From contig NZ_JBCAQT010000005.1 in assembly GCF_038419845.1 (NCBI RefSeq), forward strand, positions 1 to 64,000: a stretch of 64,000 nucleotides of DNA, written 5' to 3'. The position numbers and the translations under genes are program-made. Source of the DNA: Marinimicrobium sp038419845 (GTDB lineage: Bacteria; Pseudomonadota; Gammaproteobacteria; Pseudomonadales; Cellvibrionaceae). The notes beneath the pieces were generated by a model. That model was not told the DNA's origin, made no database searches, and saw only the letters and a program-made list of their open reading frames with translations. Shown in pieces: positions 7,536-16,409 of the stretch; within the stretch, counting starts at the first letter, position 1, and each line of letters starts with the position of its first letter.

Positions 7536-10196
7536 ATGCTAGATGCCAGCGCCATTGCCCCCCGCGATCAGCGGCGCGCGCTTTTTCTTTCCACCTTTGC
7601 GTTCACGCTGTGTTTTGCCGTCTGGACCATTTTTTCCATTCTGGGCATTCAGATCAAACAGGAACTCGGGCTGAGCGATACCCAACTCGGCCTGCTGATG
7701 GCCACGCCGATTTTATCCGGCTCCATCAGTCGCCTGTTTCTGGGTGTGCTCACCGACCGGTTCGACGGGCGCTGGGTGTTTGGTCTGCTGATGATCGCCA
7801 CGGGTGTGGCGGTGCTGCTGGTCAGCATGGCGCAAAGTTATTATCTGCTGTTGCTGGCCGCTCTGGGCGTGGGCCTGGCCGGTGGCTCCTTCATTGTGGG
7901 GGTGGCCTATACCTCGACCTGGTATCCGCCCGGAAAGCAGGGTACCGCGCTGGGTATTTTCGGTGCCGGTAATGTCGGCTCGGCCATCACCAACTTTGGC
8001 GCCCCCTTTTTGCTCCTGGCACTCGGGTGGCAGGTGACCGCCCAGGTGTACGCCGTGGTGATCGCCCTGATGGGGGTTGGCTTCATTCTGTTTGCCAAAC
8101 CTGATCCGGCGCTGGCGGAACGCCGGGCCAAAATCACCACCCTGGGTGAGCAGCTGGCGCCTCTGGGAGACCTTCGGGTCTGGCGGTTCGCGCTCTATTA
8201 CTTTTTTGTTTTCGGGGCCTTCGTTGCTCTCGCTTTGTGGCTGCCTCATTATCTGATGGAGGTCTACGGTGTGGGCATTGCCGCGGCGGGCATGCTCACC
8301 GCGCTCTATACCATTCCGGCCTCACTGTTCCGGGTGCTCGGCGGCTGGATGTCCGACCGCTACGGCGCGCGCCGGGTCATGTACTGGACCCTGATTGCGT
8401 CCGTGATCAGTTGTTTTCTGCTCAGCTATCCGCCCACCGAGTACCGTGTGCTCGGGGTGGATCGCACGCTGGAATTCAGCTTTGAGCTGACTCTGCCCGC
8501 TTTTGTGATGCTGACTTTTATTCTCGGGTTTTTCATGTCTCTCGGGAAAGCGGCGGTGTTCAAGCACATCCCCGTCTACTACCCCACGCACGTCGGCGTG
8601 GTCGGTGGTATCGTCGGTATGATCGGTGGCCTGGGCGGCTTTTTCCTGCCTCTGACTTTCGGCATGCTCAACGATGTGATTGGCATCTGGCAAAGCGCCT
8701 TCATGTTGTTGTTTGTCATTGCCGGGGCGGCGCTGGTCTGGATGCACTACGCCATTCGTCTGGCGGAGCGACACGAGTGGCGTTCCGGTAAGGATGTGAC
8801 CGATCTGCCGGAGTTCTCCACCCCCGATGCGTTTGTACTGGAGGACTGGCGTCCGGAAGATGAAACCTTCTGGGAAGAGAAGGGCAAAAAAATTGCGCGG
8901 CGCAATCTGTGGATTTCCATTCCCAACCTGTTTCTCGCGTTTGCGGTCTGGTCCATCTGGTCCATTCTGGTGGTGAAAATGCCGCAGCTCGGCTTTCCCT
9001 ACACCTCGAACCAGTTGTTCTGGTTGGCGGCCCTGCCGGCATTGTCCGGCGCCACACTGCGAATCTTTTACAGCTTCATGGTGCCGATTTTTGGCGGCCG
9101 CCGCTGGACGGCAATTTCCACTGCCTCGCTGTTGTTGCCCTGTCTGTGGCTGGGCTTTGCCCTGCAAAATACGGATACGTCTTACCTGGTGATGTTGATT
9201 CTGGCTCTGCTGTGTGGCTTTGGTGGCGGTAACTTTGCCTCCAGTATGGCCAATATCAGTTTTTTCTTCCCGAAGGCCGAGAAGGGTGGGGCCCTGGGTC
9301 TCAACGCCGGGTTGGGTAACCTGGGTGTATCCGGGATGCAGTTGATCGCACCACTGGCCATTGCGGCCAGCGTGCTTGGACCTTTGGGGGGAGATCCGCT
9401 CGTAGTGCAGGAGGGTGCGAAGGCCGGTCAACAACTGTGGATTCAGAACGCGGCCCTGATCTGGGTACCGTTCATCATCATTGGAGCGGTGGCGGCCTGG
9501 TTCGGAATGAACGATATTGCCTCGGCGAAATCCTCCTTCCGCGACCAGGCGATCATTTTCAAGCGCAAACACACCTGGCTGATGTGCTGGTTGTATCTGG
9601 GCGCGTTCGGCAGTTTCATCGGTTTCGCCGCCGGCTTCCCGCTGCTGTCGGGCATGCTGTTCAAAGATGTGGATCCCACCCAGTACGCGTTCATTGGACC
9701 CTTGCTGGGCGCCTTGGCGCGCCCGGCCGGTGGCGTCATCGCCGATAAGCTGGGTGGTGCGCGCGTGACCCTGTGGATGTTCGGGGTGATGATTGCCGGT
9801 GTGTTTGGTGTGCTGCACTTCCTGCCCAGCGAAGAGAGTGCCGGCAGTTTCTGGGGCTTCTTTGGCATGTTCCTGGTGCTGTTCATCGCCTCCGGTGTGC
9901 TCAACGGCTCCACCTTCCGCATGGTGCCGGTCATGTTCCTCACTCTGCGCCAGCGCGCTTTGGGTGATACCGATCAAGCAGAGGTGGAAGGTAATCGCGA
10001 AGCGGCCGCGGTGGTGGGCTTCATTTCGGCCATTGCCGCTTATGGCGGCTTCTTCATTCCCAAATCCTACGGCACCTCCTTTGATATGACCGGAGGCGTC
10101 GGCGCGGCGCTGATCGGGTTTGTGGTGTTCTACGTCAGTTGCCTGTTGGTCACCTGGTGGTACTACGCCCGCCGCAATGCCGAGGTGCCTTGCTGA
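7536..10196 (+). CDS. narK: Fused NarK1-NarK2 nitrate/nitrite transporter
   Basis: An 886-residue protein made of two complete MFS units joined by a soluble linker near residue 420-460. The N-terminal unit has type-1 features (GLAGGSFIVGVAY, GKAAVFKHIPVYYP, GGLGGFF), usually linked to nitrate/proton symport. The C-terminal unit has the type-2 signatures (GFGGGNFASSM, ASGVLNGSTFRM), usually linked to nitrate/nitrite exchange. Such fusions are known from denitrifiers such as Paracoccus. The ATG at 7536 has GGAG seven bases upstream; an in-frame start at 7500 lacks one. A two-way terminator follows. It would bring nitrate to the cytoplasmic NarG site and export nitrite. Confidence 0.95.
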   Translation: MLDASAIAPRDQRRALFLSTFAFTLCFAVWTIFSILGIQIKQELGLSDTQLGLLMATPILSGSISRLFLGVLTDRFDGRWVFGLLMIATGVAVLLVSMAQSYYLLLLAALGVGLAGGSFIVGVAYTSTWYPPGKQGTALGIFGAGNVGSAITNFGAPFLLLALGWQVTAQVYAVVIALMGVGFILFAKPDPALAERRAKITTLGEQLAPLGDLRVWRFALYYFFVFGAFVALALWLPHYLMEVYGVGIAAAGMLTALYTIPASLFRVLGGWMSDRYGARRVMYWTLIASVISCFLLSYPPTEYRVLGVDRTLEFSFELTLPAFVMLTFILGFFMSLGKAAVFKHIPVYYPTHVGVVGGIVGMIGGLGGFFLPLTFGMLNDVIGIWQSAFMLLFVIAGAALVWMHYAIRLAERHEWRSGKDVTDLPEFSTPDAFVLEDWRPEDETFWEEKGKKIARRNLWISIPNLFLAFAVWSIWSILVVKMPQLGFPYTSNQLFWLAALPALSGATLRIFYSFMVPIFGGRRWTAISTASLLLPCLWLGFALQNTDTSYLVMLILALLCGFGGGNFASSMANISFFFPKAEKGGALGLNAGLGNLGVSGMQLIAPLAIAASVLGPLGGDPLVVQEGAKAGQQLWIQNAALIWVPFIIIGAVAAWFGMNDIASAKSSFRDQAIIFKRKHTWLMCWLYLGAFGSFIGFAAGFPLLSGMLFKDVDPTQYAFIGPLLGALARPAGGVIADKLGGARVTLWMFGVMIAGVFGVLHFLPSEESAGSFWGFFGMFLVLFIASGVLNGSTFRMVPVMFLTLRQRALGDTDQAEVEGNREAAAVVGFISAIAAYGGFFIPKSYGTSFDMTGGVGAALIGFVVFYVSCLLVTWWYYARRNAEVPC

Positions 10197-10221
10197 TGGT
10201 ATGAGTGAATCGAAAGAGACC

Positions 10222-10261
10222 AAAAAATGCCTCCCCTTGCGGACCAGGGGGAGGCGATTTT
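10222..10261. terminator. Bidirectional terminator between narK and the iorB-like gene
   Basis: GCCTCCCC at 10229-10236 pairs with GGGGAGGC at 10248-10255. A run of A lies on the left (10222-10227) and a run of T on the right (10257-10262), so the hairpin has a U-tract in both directions. It separates the convergent narK and molybdenum hydroxylase genes. Confidence 0.85.
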
Positions 10262-12463
10262 TCAGCTGACCGTCAGGTCCGTGTTTTTGAGGGGAATGTT
10301 GCGGATACGCTTTCCGGTTGCGGCGAAAATGGCGTTGAGCACCGCCGGTGCGGCCACCGCGATGGTGGGCTCTCCCACCCCGCCCCAGAAGCCGCCGGAG
10401 GGCATGGTGATCACTTCCACCTTGGGCATGTCCTTGAGCGTCATCACCTTGTAGGTGTTGAAGTTCTCTTGCTCAATGCGCCCGTCTTTCACGGTCGCTT
10501 CGCTGTAAAGCATGGGCGACAAGCCGTACACAAAAGACCCGGCAACTTGCGCTTCCACCTGCTGCGGGTTGATGACATGGCCCGGATCGGTGGCGGCGAC
10601 GATGCGATGCATTTTTACCTTGCCGTCGGTGACCGACACCTCCGCAGCGGCGGCCACGTAGCTGCCAAAGCCCTTCACCTGGGCGATGCCCCGATAGATG
10701 CCTTCCGGCGGTTTGCTATCCCAACCGATCCCCTCGGCGGCGGCTTCGAGCACCGCCAGGTGTTTGGGGTGCTTGGCCATCAGCTTGCGCCGAAACGCCA
10801 GTGGGTCCTGCCCGGCGGCGTGAGCCAGCTCGTCGATAAAGCTCTCCAGATACAGGGTGTTCTGGTTCAGGTTGACGCCTCGCCAGAAGCCCGGACGAAT
10901 GTGCGGGTTGTGCATGGCGTGGTCCACCAGCAGGTTGGGCACCGAATACCCCAGGGCCATGTCGCCCTCGGGCTCCAGGCCCTGATACGCCACCGGATCA
11001 CCATTGTCGCCCATGGCCTGGGGCATGGCGTAGGCCATGATCGACTGGCCGGAAAGGCGCATATGCAGGGCCTGGACATGGCCCTCATCGTCCATGGCCG
11101 CGCGCAGACGACACTGGGTCACCGGGTGGAAACGGCCCTGCCGCATGTCCTCTTCCCGTGTCCACATCAGTTTTATTGGCGTGTCGGGAATCTGCCTGGC
11201 GATCAGGGTGGCCTGTCGTATGTAGTCTGTGGCCGCGCGGCGCCCGAAGCTGCCGCCAATGCGCATGGTGTGGATTTCGCACACTTCCTGGGGCAGCTCG
11301 GCCGCTTCGGCCAGGGCTGCCAGGGCCGCTCCCGGCACCTGGGTCGGCCCCCACATCTCGCAGCCGTTCTTACGCCAGCGCACGGTGGCGGCGAGCGTCT
11401 CCATCTGGGCGTGGTTCTGGTAGGGGTAACTGTAATCGGCTTCGATGACCCGCTCGGCCTTGGCCAGCGCGTCTTTGGCATCCCCCGCCTGATTGCCGAC
11501 AAACGATGTGTCCGCAGTCAGCCCCTCGCGCAGCTTTTCGGCGATGCTGTCGCTGGAGACCTTGGCGTTCTCGCCTTCATCCCACTCGATCGGCAGGGCC
11601 TTCAGGGCTTTCTGGGCGCGCCAGAAGGTATCGGCTACCACCGCCACGGTTTCATCGTCGACGCGCAGTACCTGCTTGACGCCGGGCATGTCCTTGACGG
11701 CTTTGGCATCAAAACTTTTCAGTTTGCCGCCGTGCACCGGGCAGGCCTTGGGCACGGCCACCAGCATACCGGGCATGGAATAGTCGGCGCCGTACACCAG
11801 GGAGCCGTCGAGTTTGTCCAGGGTGTCCAGGCGGGCCTTGTCCTTACCGGCAATGCGCCAGTCTTTGGGGTCCTTGAGCGTGATGGATTCGGTCTTGGGC
11901 GGCTCGATGTCACTGGCCGCCCCGACGACGGCGCCATAGGTGGTGGTGCGTCCGCTGGGCTCGTGGGTGATCACGCCTTCGGAGACGTTGCACTCACCGG
12001 CCGGAACCTGCCACTGCCGGGCGGCGGCCTCGGTCAGCATCATACGTGCGGCGGCGCCACCCTGGCGCAGGTACTCGTGGGAGCCACGAATCGCCGTCGA
12101 GCCGGCCGTGAATTGACTCCCCCAGACATTGTCGCGCTCGCGGTTCTGGCCCGGTTTGACCAGGTCGAAGTCGACGTTTTCCCAGTCACACTCCAGCTCC
12201 TCGGCCACCAGCTGCGCCAGGCCGGTCAGGGAGCCCTGGCCCATCTCCTGGCGGGCGATACGGATCAGCACCGTCTCATCGGGCTGAACCACCACCCAGG
12301 CATTCACTTCCGGTGAGTCGGACTGTGCCAGTGCGGACTGGCTGAAGGGCACCGAAAAACCGAACACGAAGGCACCGGCGGCCGCGCCGCTGCCTTTGAG
12401 AAACCCCCGGCGGGACAGATTGACGCCGCCGTTAGCGTGGGTTTGAGCTTCAGGCTTGTTCAT
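10262..12463 (-). CDS. Molybdopterin-binding large subunit of a xanthine-dehydrogenase-family hydroxylase (IorB type)
   Basis: A 733-residue large subunit of the isoquinoline 1-oxidoreductase/aldehyde dehydrogenase group. A twin-arginine leader (LSRRGFLKGSG, residues about 17-27) predicts export of the folded, cofactor-loaded enzyme. Typical motifs include RQEMGQGSLTGLAQ, GPTQVPG, IGGSFGRRAATDY and GGFWGGVGEPT near the end. It would hydroxylate an N-heterocycle or oxidise an aldehyde; the substrate cannot be read from sequence. Its start overlaps the small Fe-S subunit gene by 14 bases. No cytochrome gene accompanies this copy, unlike the second set at 42.8-46.9 kb. Confidence 0.9.
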   Translation of the reverse strand: MNKPEAQTHANGGVNLSRRGFLKGSGAAAGAFVFGFSVPFSQSALAQSDSPEVNAWVVVQPDETVLIRIARQEMGQGSLTGLAQLVAEELECDWENVDFDLVKPGQNRERDNVWGSQFTAGSTAIRGSHEYLRQGGAAARMMLTEAAARQWQVPAGECNVSEGVITHEPSGRTTTYGAVVGAASDIEPPKTESITLKDPKDWRIAGKDKARLDTLDKLDGSLVYGADYSMPGMLVAVPKACPVHGGKLKSFDAKAVKDMPGVKQVLRVDDETVAVVADTFWRAQKALKALPIEWDEGENAKVSSDSIAEKLREGLTADTSFVGNQAGDAKDALAKAERVIEADYSYPYQNHAQMETLAATVRWRKNGCEMWGPTQVPGAALAALAEAAELPQEVCEIHTMRIGGSFGRRAATDYIRQATLIARQIPDTPIKLMWTREEDMRQGRFHPVTQCRLRAAMDDEGHVQALHMRLSGQSIMAYAMPQAMGDNGDPVAYQGLEPEGDMALGYSVPNLLVDHAMHNPHIRPGFWRGVNLNQNTLYLESFIDELAHAAGQDPLAFRRKLMAKHPKHLAVLEAAAEGIGWDSKPPEGIYRGIAQVKGFGSYVAAAAEVSVTDGKVKMHRIVAATDPGHVINPQQVEAQVAGSFVYGLSPMLYSEATVKDGRIEQENFNTYKVMTLKDMPKVEVITMPSGGFWGGVGEPTIAVAAPAVLNAIFAATGKRIRNIPLKNTDLTVS

Positions 12464-12938
12464 TGGAACCTCCCGCCTTCTCGTTGGACGCCATGCGCTG
12501 GGCGGCGAGCTTCACGCCCTCCAGCACTCTCGGGTAAGTCCCGCAGCGGCAGATGTTGGTGATTTCACTCTGGATTTCTTCATCCGTCGGGTCCGGATTC
12601 TCCGCGAGCAGCGACGAGACCGCCATGATCATACCGGGCTGGCAGAAACCGCACTGGGCCACATCAATCTCGGCCCAGGCCTCCTGGACCGGGTGAAACT
12701 GCTGCACCCCAAGGCCCTCGATGGTGGTGATTTTCTGGCTCTCGTTTACGGCGTTGATTGGCAGCACACAGGAGCGCTGCGCCACGCCGTCAATGTGCAC
12801 GGTGCATGCCCCGCACAGGGCAATACCGCAGCCGTATTTGGTGCCGGTCAGGCCGAGCTGCTCGCGCAGTACCCACAGCAGGGGGGTGTCGTCCTCGACG
12901 TCGACCTCGGTGACCTGGCCGTTGATGGTGAGTTTCAT
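12450..12938 (-). CDS. [2Fe-2S] small subunit of the molybdenum hydroxylase (IorA type)
   Basis: A 162-residue two-cluster ferredoxin-like subunit. The N-terminal plant-type cluster motif is CGIALCGACTVHIDG with a later Cys (RSCVLP). The C-terminal helical cluster motif is CGFCQPGM plus CRCGTYPR. Length and order are typical for electron-transfer subunits of the xanthine dehydrogenase family. It lacks an export signal; its partner carries the Tat signal, so the pair is probably co-exported. It is first in a two-gene unit, with GAGCC just before the ATG as a weak ribosome site. Confidence 0.93.
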   Translation of the reverse strand: MKLTINGQVTEVDVEDDTPLLWVLREQLGLTGTKYGCGIALCGACTVHIDGVAQRSCVLPINAVNESQKITTIEGLGVQQFHPVQEAWAEIDVAQCGFCQPGMIMAVSSLLAENPDPTDEEIQSEITNICRCGTYPRVLEGVKLAAQRMASNEKAGGSNEQA

Positions 12939-12984
12939 GGGCGGCTCCTGGTTGTCTGTTTAAGTGGTTAACGCTGGATGGCGC

Positions 12985-13509
12985 TCAGGACATCCGGTTG
13001 GCCTGAACAATCTCGATCCAGTAGCCATCCGGGTCCTTGATGAAGGCGATGTGCTTCATTTTGCCATCTTCCGGGCGCTTCACATAGGCCACGTCATTGG
13101 CATCGAACCAGGCGATGGCGCTGGTCAGGTCAGGCACAGAAAAGCAGATATGGCCAAAGCCCTGGGGTTCGGCGTTGCCGTCGTGGTATTCAAAGTCCGG
13201 ATCTTTCTCGGTGCCCCAGTTGTGGGTCAGCTCCAGAATGCCCCGCTGGCTGAACGTCCATTGAGTGCGGTCGGAGACTTCTTCGGGGATGCTTTCATCC
13301 TCATCCGGCCTGGCCAGAAAGTAGAGCGAGAACGCCATCTCTTCAAAGTCCAGGCGCCGCAGCACCCGCATGCCCAGCACGTGGGAGTAAAACCGGAGAG
13401 AGCGCTCGGGATCTTTTACCCGCAGCATGGTGTGGTTGAGGCGAAAGCCCTGGGTTTCTTTCGGGACCTGTTCTTCTACACCGGGGTAGTTTTCGGTATT
13501 AAAGCTCAT
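12985..13509 (-). CDS. gloA: Lactoylglutathione lyase (glyoxalase I)
   Basis: A 174-residue vicinal-oxygen-chelate protein that isomerises the methylglyoxal-glutathione hemithioacetal to S-lactoylglutathione. The family start (LNHTMLRVKDPERSLRFY), ILELTHNWGTE and FGHICFSVPDL segments and the final DPDGYWIEIVQ with its metal-binding Glu are all present. It resembles the longer, eukaryote-like form found in pseudomonads. GGAGG precedes the ATG. It stands 46 bases upstream of the molybdenum hydroxylase genes on the same strand; no functional link is evident beyond possible aldehyde metabolism. Confidence 0.93.
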   Translation of the reverse strand: MSFNTENYPGVEEQVPKETQGFRLNHTMLRVKDPERSLRFYSHVLGMRVLRRLDFEEMAFSLYFLARPDEDESIPEEVSDRTQWTFSQRGILELTHNWGTEKDPDFEYHDGNAEPQGFGHICFSVPDLTSAIAWFDANDVAYVKRPEDGKMKHIAFIKDPDGYWIEIVQANRMS

Positions 13510-13586
13510 GGACGGCGCCTCCTGTCTGAGGTTCGATAAAAAATTAGAACGCAGCGGTTGTACGTTGCCACTTGCTCAATGGTTGA

Positions 13587-15407
13587 TTACGCTTCGCGCG
13601 CAAACACGCTGGCCTGGCGCAGGCAATCCGGTGCGAAGGAAAACTCCACCCGGGTGCCGCCCTCGGGGCGGTTGGTGATGCTCAGCCGGCCGCCGAGGTT
13701 TTTGCTGCGCTCCTGCATGATCGCCATACCGTAGTGGTTCAACTTTTCCGGGCTTTCGGGAATGCCCACCCCGTCATCGTCAATAGTGACGGACACTTTA
13801 TTGTCTCGACGCTCGATGTGAACGTCGACGCGCTGCCCCTGGCTATGATGCAGAGCGTTCTGGGTGGCTTCGCGCACAATCTGCAAGAGGTGGATCTCTT
13901 CATTGGGTGTAAGGGGGAGGCTCTCCAACTGGTAGTCCAGATGGATGCTCATGTCGGTCTGGGCGCTGAGCTGTTTTACGCTCATCTGCAGTGCGCCGAG
14001 TAGTCCCGGGCCATCGACTTTGAGCCGGAAGGTTGTCAGCAGTTCGCGCAATTGACGGTAGGCCGCGCTGAGGCCCTCCTGCAGCTCGTGGGACACGTCT
14101 TCCAGGGTTTTCTTGTCGTCTTTGGCCAGTGCCCGGTTCAGGCGGGTGACCTGAATTTTCAGATACGACAGTGCCTGCGCCAGGGAGTCGTGCAGCTCAC
14201 GGGCAATGACGGTGCGCTCGTGGGCCAGTGACAGGCGCCGGGCGTTGTCCTCGTCCGCCTGCAGGCTGAGCGCCATGGCAATCTGATCGGCAACGGACTG
14301 CAGCAGTTGTTGTTGCCAGGCGGTCAGGGTACCGCTTTCCCCCATCCGGCAGACCAGGACACCGTAGTGGTTCTGCTCCCGGTTCATGGGGAAGCTGTAG
14401 CGATAGACCGGATCGGGTAGCCCCGTGCCCTGCGCATTGGCCAGCAGTTCACCACTCAGACAGTCTCCACAAGCGCGGGTCATGCACAGGCCGTAGTCGC
14501 TGTCTTCCGGTTTGATCTGCCGGTAGGGATGGTCGCCCGTATCGGTAATCAGGCACAACTCCAGGTCATCCACCTGCGCAACCTGGACGGCGCGATTGAT
14601 AATGGGCTGAAAATCAATACCCTGCGGTTCCTGCTCAATGATCGCCTGGGCGGTTTCGTACAGAAATTCCAGGGTGGTATTGCTGCGCTGCAGTTCCCGG
14701 GTCTGCTGCTCAATCCGGGACTCCATCTGCCCGTGGGCGTGTGCGATGGCCCGGCTCATCTGGTTGAAGGATTCGGCCACCGCGCCCAGCTCATCCATGA
14801 ACCGCGGTTGCAGGCGGTACTCATAGTCGCCCTGGCTGATGCGCCGGGTGACCTGTTGCAGTTCGTTCAGTGGGTGCTCGAGCCGGCGGTGGAGCCAGTA
14901 GGCCACGATGGCCGCCAGCGCCAGAATGGCGAACAGGGCGAGCACCTGCACCAGACGCAACAAGGCGGCGTTGTGCTCGGCGTGTTGCTGCAGCTGGTCG
15001 ACAAAGGCGTAGAGTTGCTCGACCAGGCGATCGGTGGCGGCGATGCGTTCGGCGGGAGGCATATTGGCGAATTCCCGCTCCAGTGCGCGCCACTGTGCCT
15101 CGGCGCTGTCGAGCTCGGTTGCCAGCTCGTCGCTGCGGTGGCGCAGCGACTCGAACAGGGGGTGAGACCAGGTCTGTTGCAGCTGTGTTCGGGCCCGCTC
15201 GCGCTGCTGCTCAGTGGCCGCCGGGTTGTCCTCCAGTGCCAGTACCCGGTAGGTGTGCATCCGCAGGGAGCCGGCAAGGTTGATCGCGTGGGCATCACTG
15301 TCCGCCCGGTCGGACAGCCAATAGGAGGCGGCCATGGTCATGGCGGCCAGGGCGACAATGCCCGCGAGGGCGAGCTTGATGCTGAGAACCAGGGATGTGG
15401 AGCGCAT
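13587..15407 (-). CDS. narX: Nitrate/nitrite sensor histidine kinase NarX
   Basis: A 606-residue membrane sensor kinase. The first membrane helix (residues about 8-26) is followed by the ligand-binding P-box, INLAGSLRMHTYRVL, nearly as in NarX. A four-helix periplasmic domain, second membrane helix, HAMP, cysteine-containing central module and HisKA_3 domain follow (phospho-His in ARELHDSLAQ), then an ATPase domain with DDGVGI. The start at 15407 places the first helix as in E. coli NarX; the frame is open further to 15491, so a longer N-terminus is possible. It lies downstream of the hydroxylase and metY genes, not beside narL. Confidence 0.92.
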   Translation of the reverse strand: MRSTSLVLSIKLALAGIVALAAMTMAASYWLSDRADSDAHAINLAGSLRMHTYRVLALEDNPAATEQQRERARTQLQQTWSHPLFESLRHRSDELATELDSAEAQWRALEREFANMPPAERIAATDRLVEQLYAFVDQLQQHAEHNAALLRLVQVLALFAILALAAIVAYWLHRRLEHPLNELQQVTRRISQGDYEYRLQPRFMDELGAVAESFNQMSRAIAHAHGQMESRIEQQTRELQRSNTTLEFLYETAQAIIEQEPQGIDFQPIINRAVQVAQVDDLELCLITDTGDHPYRQIKPEDSDYGLCMTRACGDCLSGELLANAQGTGLPDPVYRYSFPMNREQNHYGVLVCRMGESGTLTAWQQQLLQSVADQIAMALSLQADEDNARRLSLAHERTVIARELHDSLAQALSYLKIQVTRLNRALAKDDKKTLEDVSHELQEGLSAAYRQLRELLTTFRLKVDGPGLLGALQMSVKQLSAQTDMSIHLDYQLESLPLTPNEEIHLLQIVREATQNALHHSQGQRVDVHIERRDNKVSVTIDDDGVGIPESPEKLNHYGMAIMQERSKNLGGRLSITNRPEGGTRVEFSFAPDCLRQASVFAREA

Positions 15408-15536
15408 AGGTGGTGCCGATTGAGCGTCGTGTCCGACGACCGAAATGAACGGTACAGAGTGGGGATTCATCCCGCCCCGAGAGAGCCCCATGATAGCACC
15501 AATCGGGTTGATGCCAATGGCTCGCCCGGCGCCGGC

Positions 15537-16376
15537 TCAACTCTCCTGCTGTGAGCCTGAATGCCGCTCGTTCCGGGGAGTGAGAAAAGGCTGAATCAGC
15601 ATCCGATCCAGCCGCAGGTCCCGTTCGGTGCGGAAGTCTTCGATGCCAATGGTCATGCCCAGATGCCCTTTTTCCGGCTGGTCCCGGTAGGTGCGAAACA
15701 GCCGGTCCCACCAGGGCAGGTTGAAACCAAAGTTGCTGTCGGTTTCCCGGCGGATGATGGAGTGGTGCACCCGATGCATTTCGGGCGTCACCACAAAAAG
15801 CCGCAGCTTGCGGTCGAGCCAGCGGGGGAGGCGAACATTGCCGTGGTTGAACAGGGAGGTGGCGTTGAGCAACACCTCGAAGATCACCACCGCGAGCGCC
15901 GGGGCCCCCAAAGCGAACACCACCGACACCTTGATCGCCATGGACAGCACAATTTCCAGTGGATGAAAGCGCAGCCCGGTGGTGACGTCGAACTCCAGGT
16001 CCGCATGATGCATCCGGTGAAGGCGCCAAAACCAGGGCACCTTGTGAAAGAGCCGATGCTGGAAATAGATGGCCATATCCAGCACCAGGACCGCCAGGAG
16101 TATCGAAAGCCAGGCGGGCAGGGTGATCAGGTTCAGCAGCCCCCAGCCCTGTTCTGAGGCGATCAGCGCGGCGCCCACAGCGGCGAAGGGGAACACCAAC
16201 CGAACCGCCAGTGTGTCCAGCACCACGATCATCAGGTTGCTCGGCCAGCGCCCCAGGCGGTGAATCCGCTGGGGCCGCCGGGCGGCCAGAATCTCCCAGA
16301 GGGCCATGGCCATCAGCACGGTGAGAAAAACCCCCAGGCGGATGATCGGCTCATTGGGCAGCAGCGAATCGTTCAT
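15537..16376 (-). CDS. Membrane fatty acid/sterol hydroxylase family protein
   Basis: A 279-residue integral membrane di-iron protein with the histidine clusters of the family: QHRLFH, HRMHH, FNHGN and PEMHRVHHS. Several hydrophobic segments occupy residues 10-110 and 135-165. Members add hydroxyl groups or double bonds to lipids or carotenoids; the substrate cannot be told. It lies 33 bases after metY and just before narX on the same strand, so the three may be co-transcribed, although no shared role is evident. Confidence 0.88.
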   Translation of the reverse strand: MNDSLLPNEPIIRLGVFLTVLMAMALWEILAARRPQRIHRLGRWPSNLMIVVLDTLAVRLVFPFAAVGAALIASEQGWGLLNLITLPAWLSILLAVLVLDMAIYFQHRLFHKVPWFWRLHRMHHADLEFDVTTGLRFHPLEIVLSMAIKVSVVFALGAPALAVVIFEVLLNATSLFNHGNVRLPRWLDRKLRLFVVTPEMHRVHHSIIRRETDSNFGFNLPWWDRLFRTYRDQPEKGHLGMTIGIEDFRTERDLRLDRMLIQPFLTPRNERHSGSQQES

Positions 16377-16409
16377 TCTTACCTCGCATTGCCAGTGAGC
16401 CGGAGGGAA

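Noticed and set aside
8322..10223. Minus-strand open frame (633 codons) opposite narK
   Set aside because: Composition is Gln/His/Arg-rich, as expected for an antisense shadow of a membrane protein gene.
10205..12316. Long plus-strand open frame (703 codons) opposite the molybdenum hydroxylase gene
   Set aside because: It is fully antisense to a well-supported gene, gives low-complexity His/Gly-rich protein and matches no family.
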